Made by a program: the position numbers and the translations under genes | Notes under the pieces: generated by a model | What the model saw: the letters and a program-made list of their open reading frames with translations, nothing else | What the model was told of the DNA's origin: nothing | The model's database searches: none | Source: an uncultured Taibaiella sp. | GTDB lineage: Bacteria > Bacteroidota > Bacteroidia > Chitinophagales > Chitinophagaceae | Reading direction: 5' to 3' | Assembly (NCBI GenBank): GCA_937871155.1 | Contig: CALMXV010000503.1 | Span: forward strand, 1-6,780 | Length of the DNA: 6,780 nt | In this document: piece by piece, positions 6,487 through 6,780 of the stretch | Position numbering within the stretch: position 1 is the stretch's first letter | Layout: each line of letters starts with the position of its first letter

Positions 6487-6713
6487 TTATCAAGTTCCTT
6501 TTACCAGCACTTCCTATAGATTGGTTTTTCAAACAAACCAAACTCAGTAGTTGCATTTCCTTTTACGTACCCTTTGTTATGAAACCCATACTTAAAGAAG
6601 AAGTAGCAACGAATTCCTTAGGAGCAAATACTTGGAACACAATAAAATAATTTTTCTACTTGATTGTTATTCTCCTTCCAACCCCTTATCTTTAATAACA
6701 AAATCATAACATC
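6487..6713. other. Intergenic region before the terminal gene
   Basis: About 230 bases without a convincing gene. It holds one small perfect hairpin (6521-6541) and a 23-codon open frame (6579-6650) that lacks support. No TAnnTTTG element with a TTG partner was seen before the gene at 6714. Confidence 0.5.
6521..6541. repeat. Short perfect inverted repeat (7-bp stem) downstream of the membrane protein gene
   Basis: TTGGTTT (6521-6527) pairs fully with AAACCAA (6535-6541) across the loop TTCAAAC. It sits 35 bases after the stop codon, where a terminator would be expected, but the stem is AT-rich and no T-run follows. It may be a weak terminator or mRNA 3' end structure, or a chance match. Confidence 0.25.
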
Positions 6714-6780
6714 ATGAAAAAGAAAAATCTTCTAAAAAGCCTTATCGGGGGGGGGGGTAATTTCCCTTATCGCCATGAGT
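6714..6780 (+). CDS. N-terminal fragment of a probable exported protein, interrupted by a G11 tract
   Basis: The ATG at 6714, preceded by A-rich sequence, begins MKKKNLLKSLI, a textbook basic n-region and the start of a hydrophobic core of a signal peptide. An 11-G run follows at once. As written, the frame continues GGGGNFPYRHE, which is not hydrophobic. With 10 G (or 7 or 13) it reads GGGVISLIAMS (GGVISLIAMS with 7), which completes a good signal-peptide core. Both frames remain open to the window edge, so the true one cannot be proven here. The gene leaves the window after 22 codons and its family is unknown. It lies downstream of the membrane protein gene on the same strand, separated by about 230 bases, so an operon is uncertain. 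Confidence 0.6.
   Translation, partial: MKKKNLLKSLIGGGGNFPYRHE
6747..6757 (+). repeat. Homopolymer tract of 11 G inside a signal-peptide coding region
   Basis: Eleven consecutive G residues occur within codons 12-15 of the gene starting at 6714. It is by far the most extreme G/C homopolymer in an otherwise AT-rich window. Tracts of this kind slip during replication and act as phase-variation switches in some bacteria, but they are also a frequent site of sequencing and assembly error. Confidence 0.9.

Noticed and set aside
6495..6566. Ten-base direct repeat TTCCTTTTAC in the 6487-6713 gap
   Set aside because: It is short, pyrimidine-rich and found only twice, so it is expected by chance in this composition.
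6579..6650. Small ORF of 23 codons, MKPILKEEVATNSLGANTWNTIK without its last residues known in any family
   Set aside because: A TACCCTTTG sequence lies just before it but has three instead of two spacer bases for the -7 element, and there is no recognised precursor-peptide motif or neighbouring modification gene. Random ORFs of this size are common.

Overview
The window looks like chromosomal DNA from a member of the Bacteroidota, perhaps close to the Chitinophaga/Sphingobacterium side. This is inferred from four things: AT-rich composition, start codons preceded by A-rich sequence instead of Shine-Dalgarno sites, several copies of the Bacteroidota -7 promoter element TAnnTTTG, and a Maf gene overlapping a UbiA prenyltransferase gene. 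No rank below phylum can be fixed from the sequence alone. There are no tRNA or rRNA genes, insertion sequences, CRISPR arrays or phage genes.

Layout from left to right. (1) Bases 1-90, minus strand: the first 30 codons of an aldehyde dehydrogenase that runs off the left edge. (2) 239-2638, plus strand: two tightly spaced genes, an MBOAT-family membrane O-acyltransferase (AlgI/DltB-like) and a membrane-anchored SGNH/GDSL-like protein. Together they form a plausible two-component system that carries acyl groups across the membrane onto an extracytoplasmic glycan. (3) 2682-5328, minus strand: transcribed UbiA-type prenyltransferase, then maf (nucleotide pyrophosphatase, 13-bp overlap), then an exported TolB-like beta-propeller protein. 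(4) 5613-6486, plus strand: an unrecognised polytopic membrane protein whose natural ATG start is separated from the body of the gene by one extra T. (5) 6714-6780, plus strand: the start of a gene whose apparent signal peptide is interrupted by an 11-G tract.

Most of the window is ordinary housekeeping and envelope content. The points worth a second look are the two homopolymer-associated frame problems at the right end (slippage, phase variation or sequencing error), the absence of any ATG start for the UbiA gene, the possible ether-lipid role of that UbiA protein, and the promoter-like elements found almost on top of start codons. I did not find convincing evidence of a wholly new biological system.
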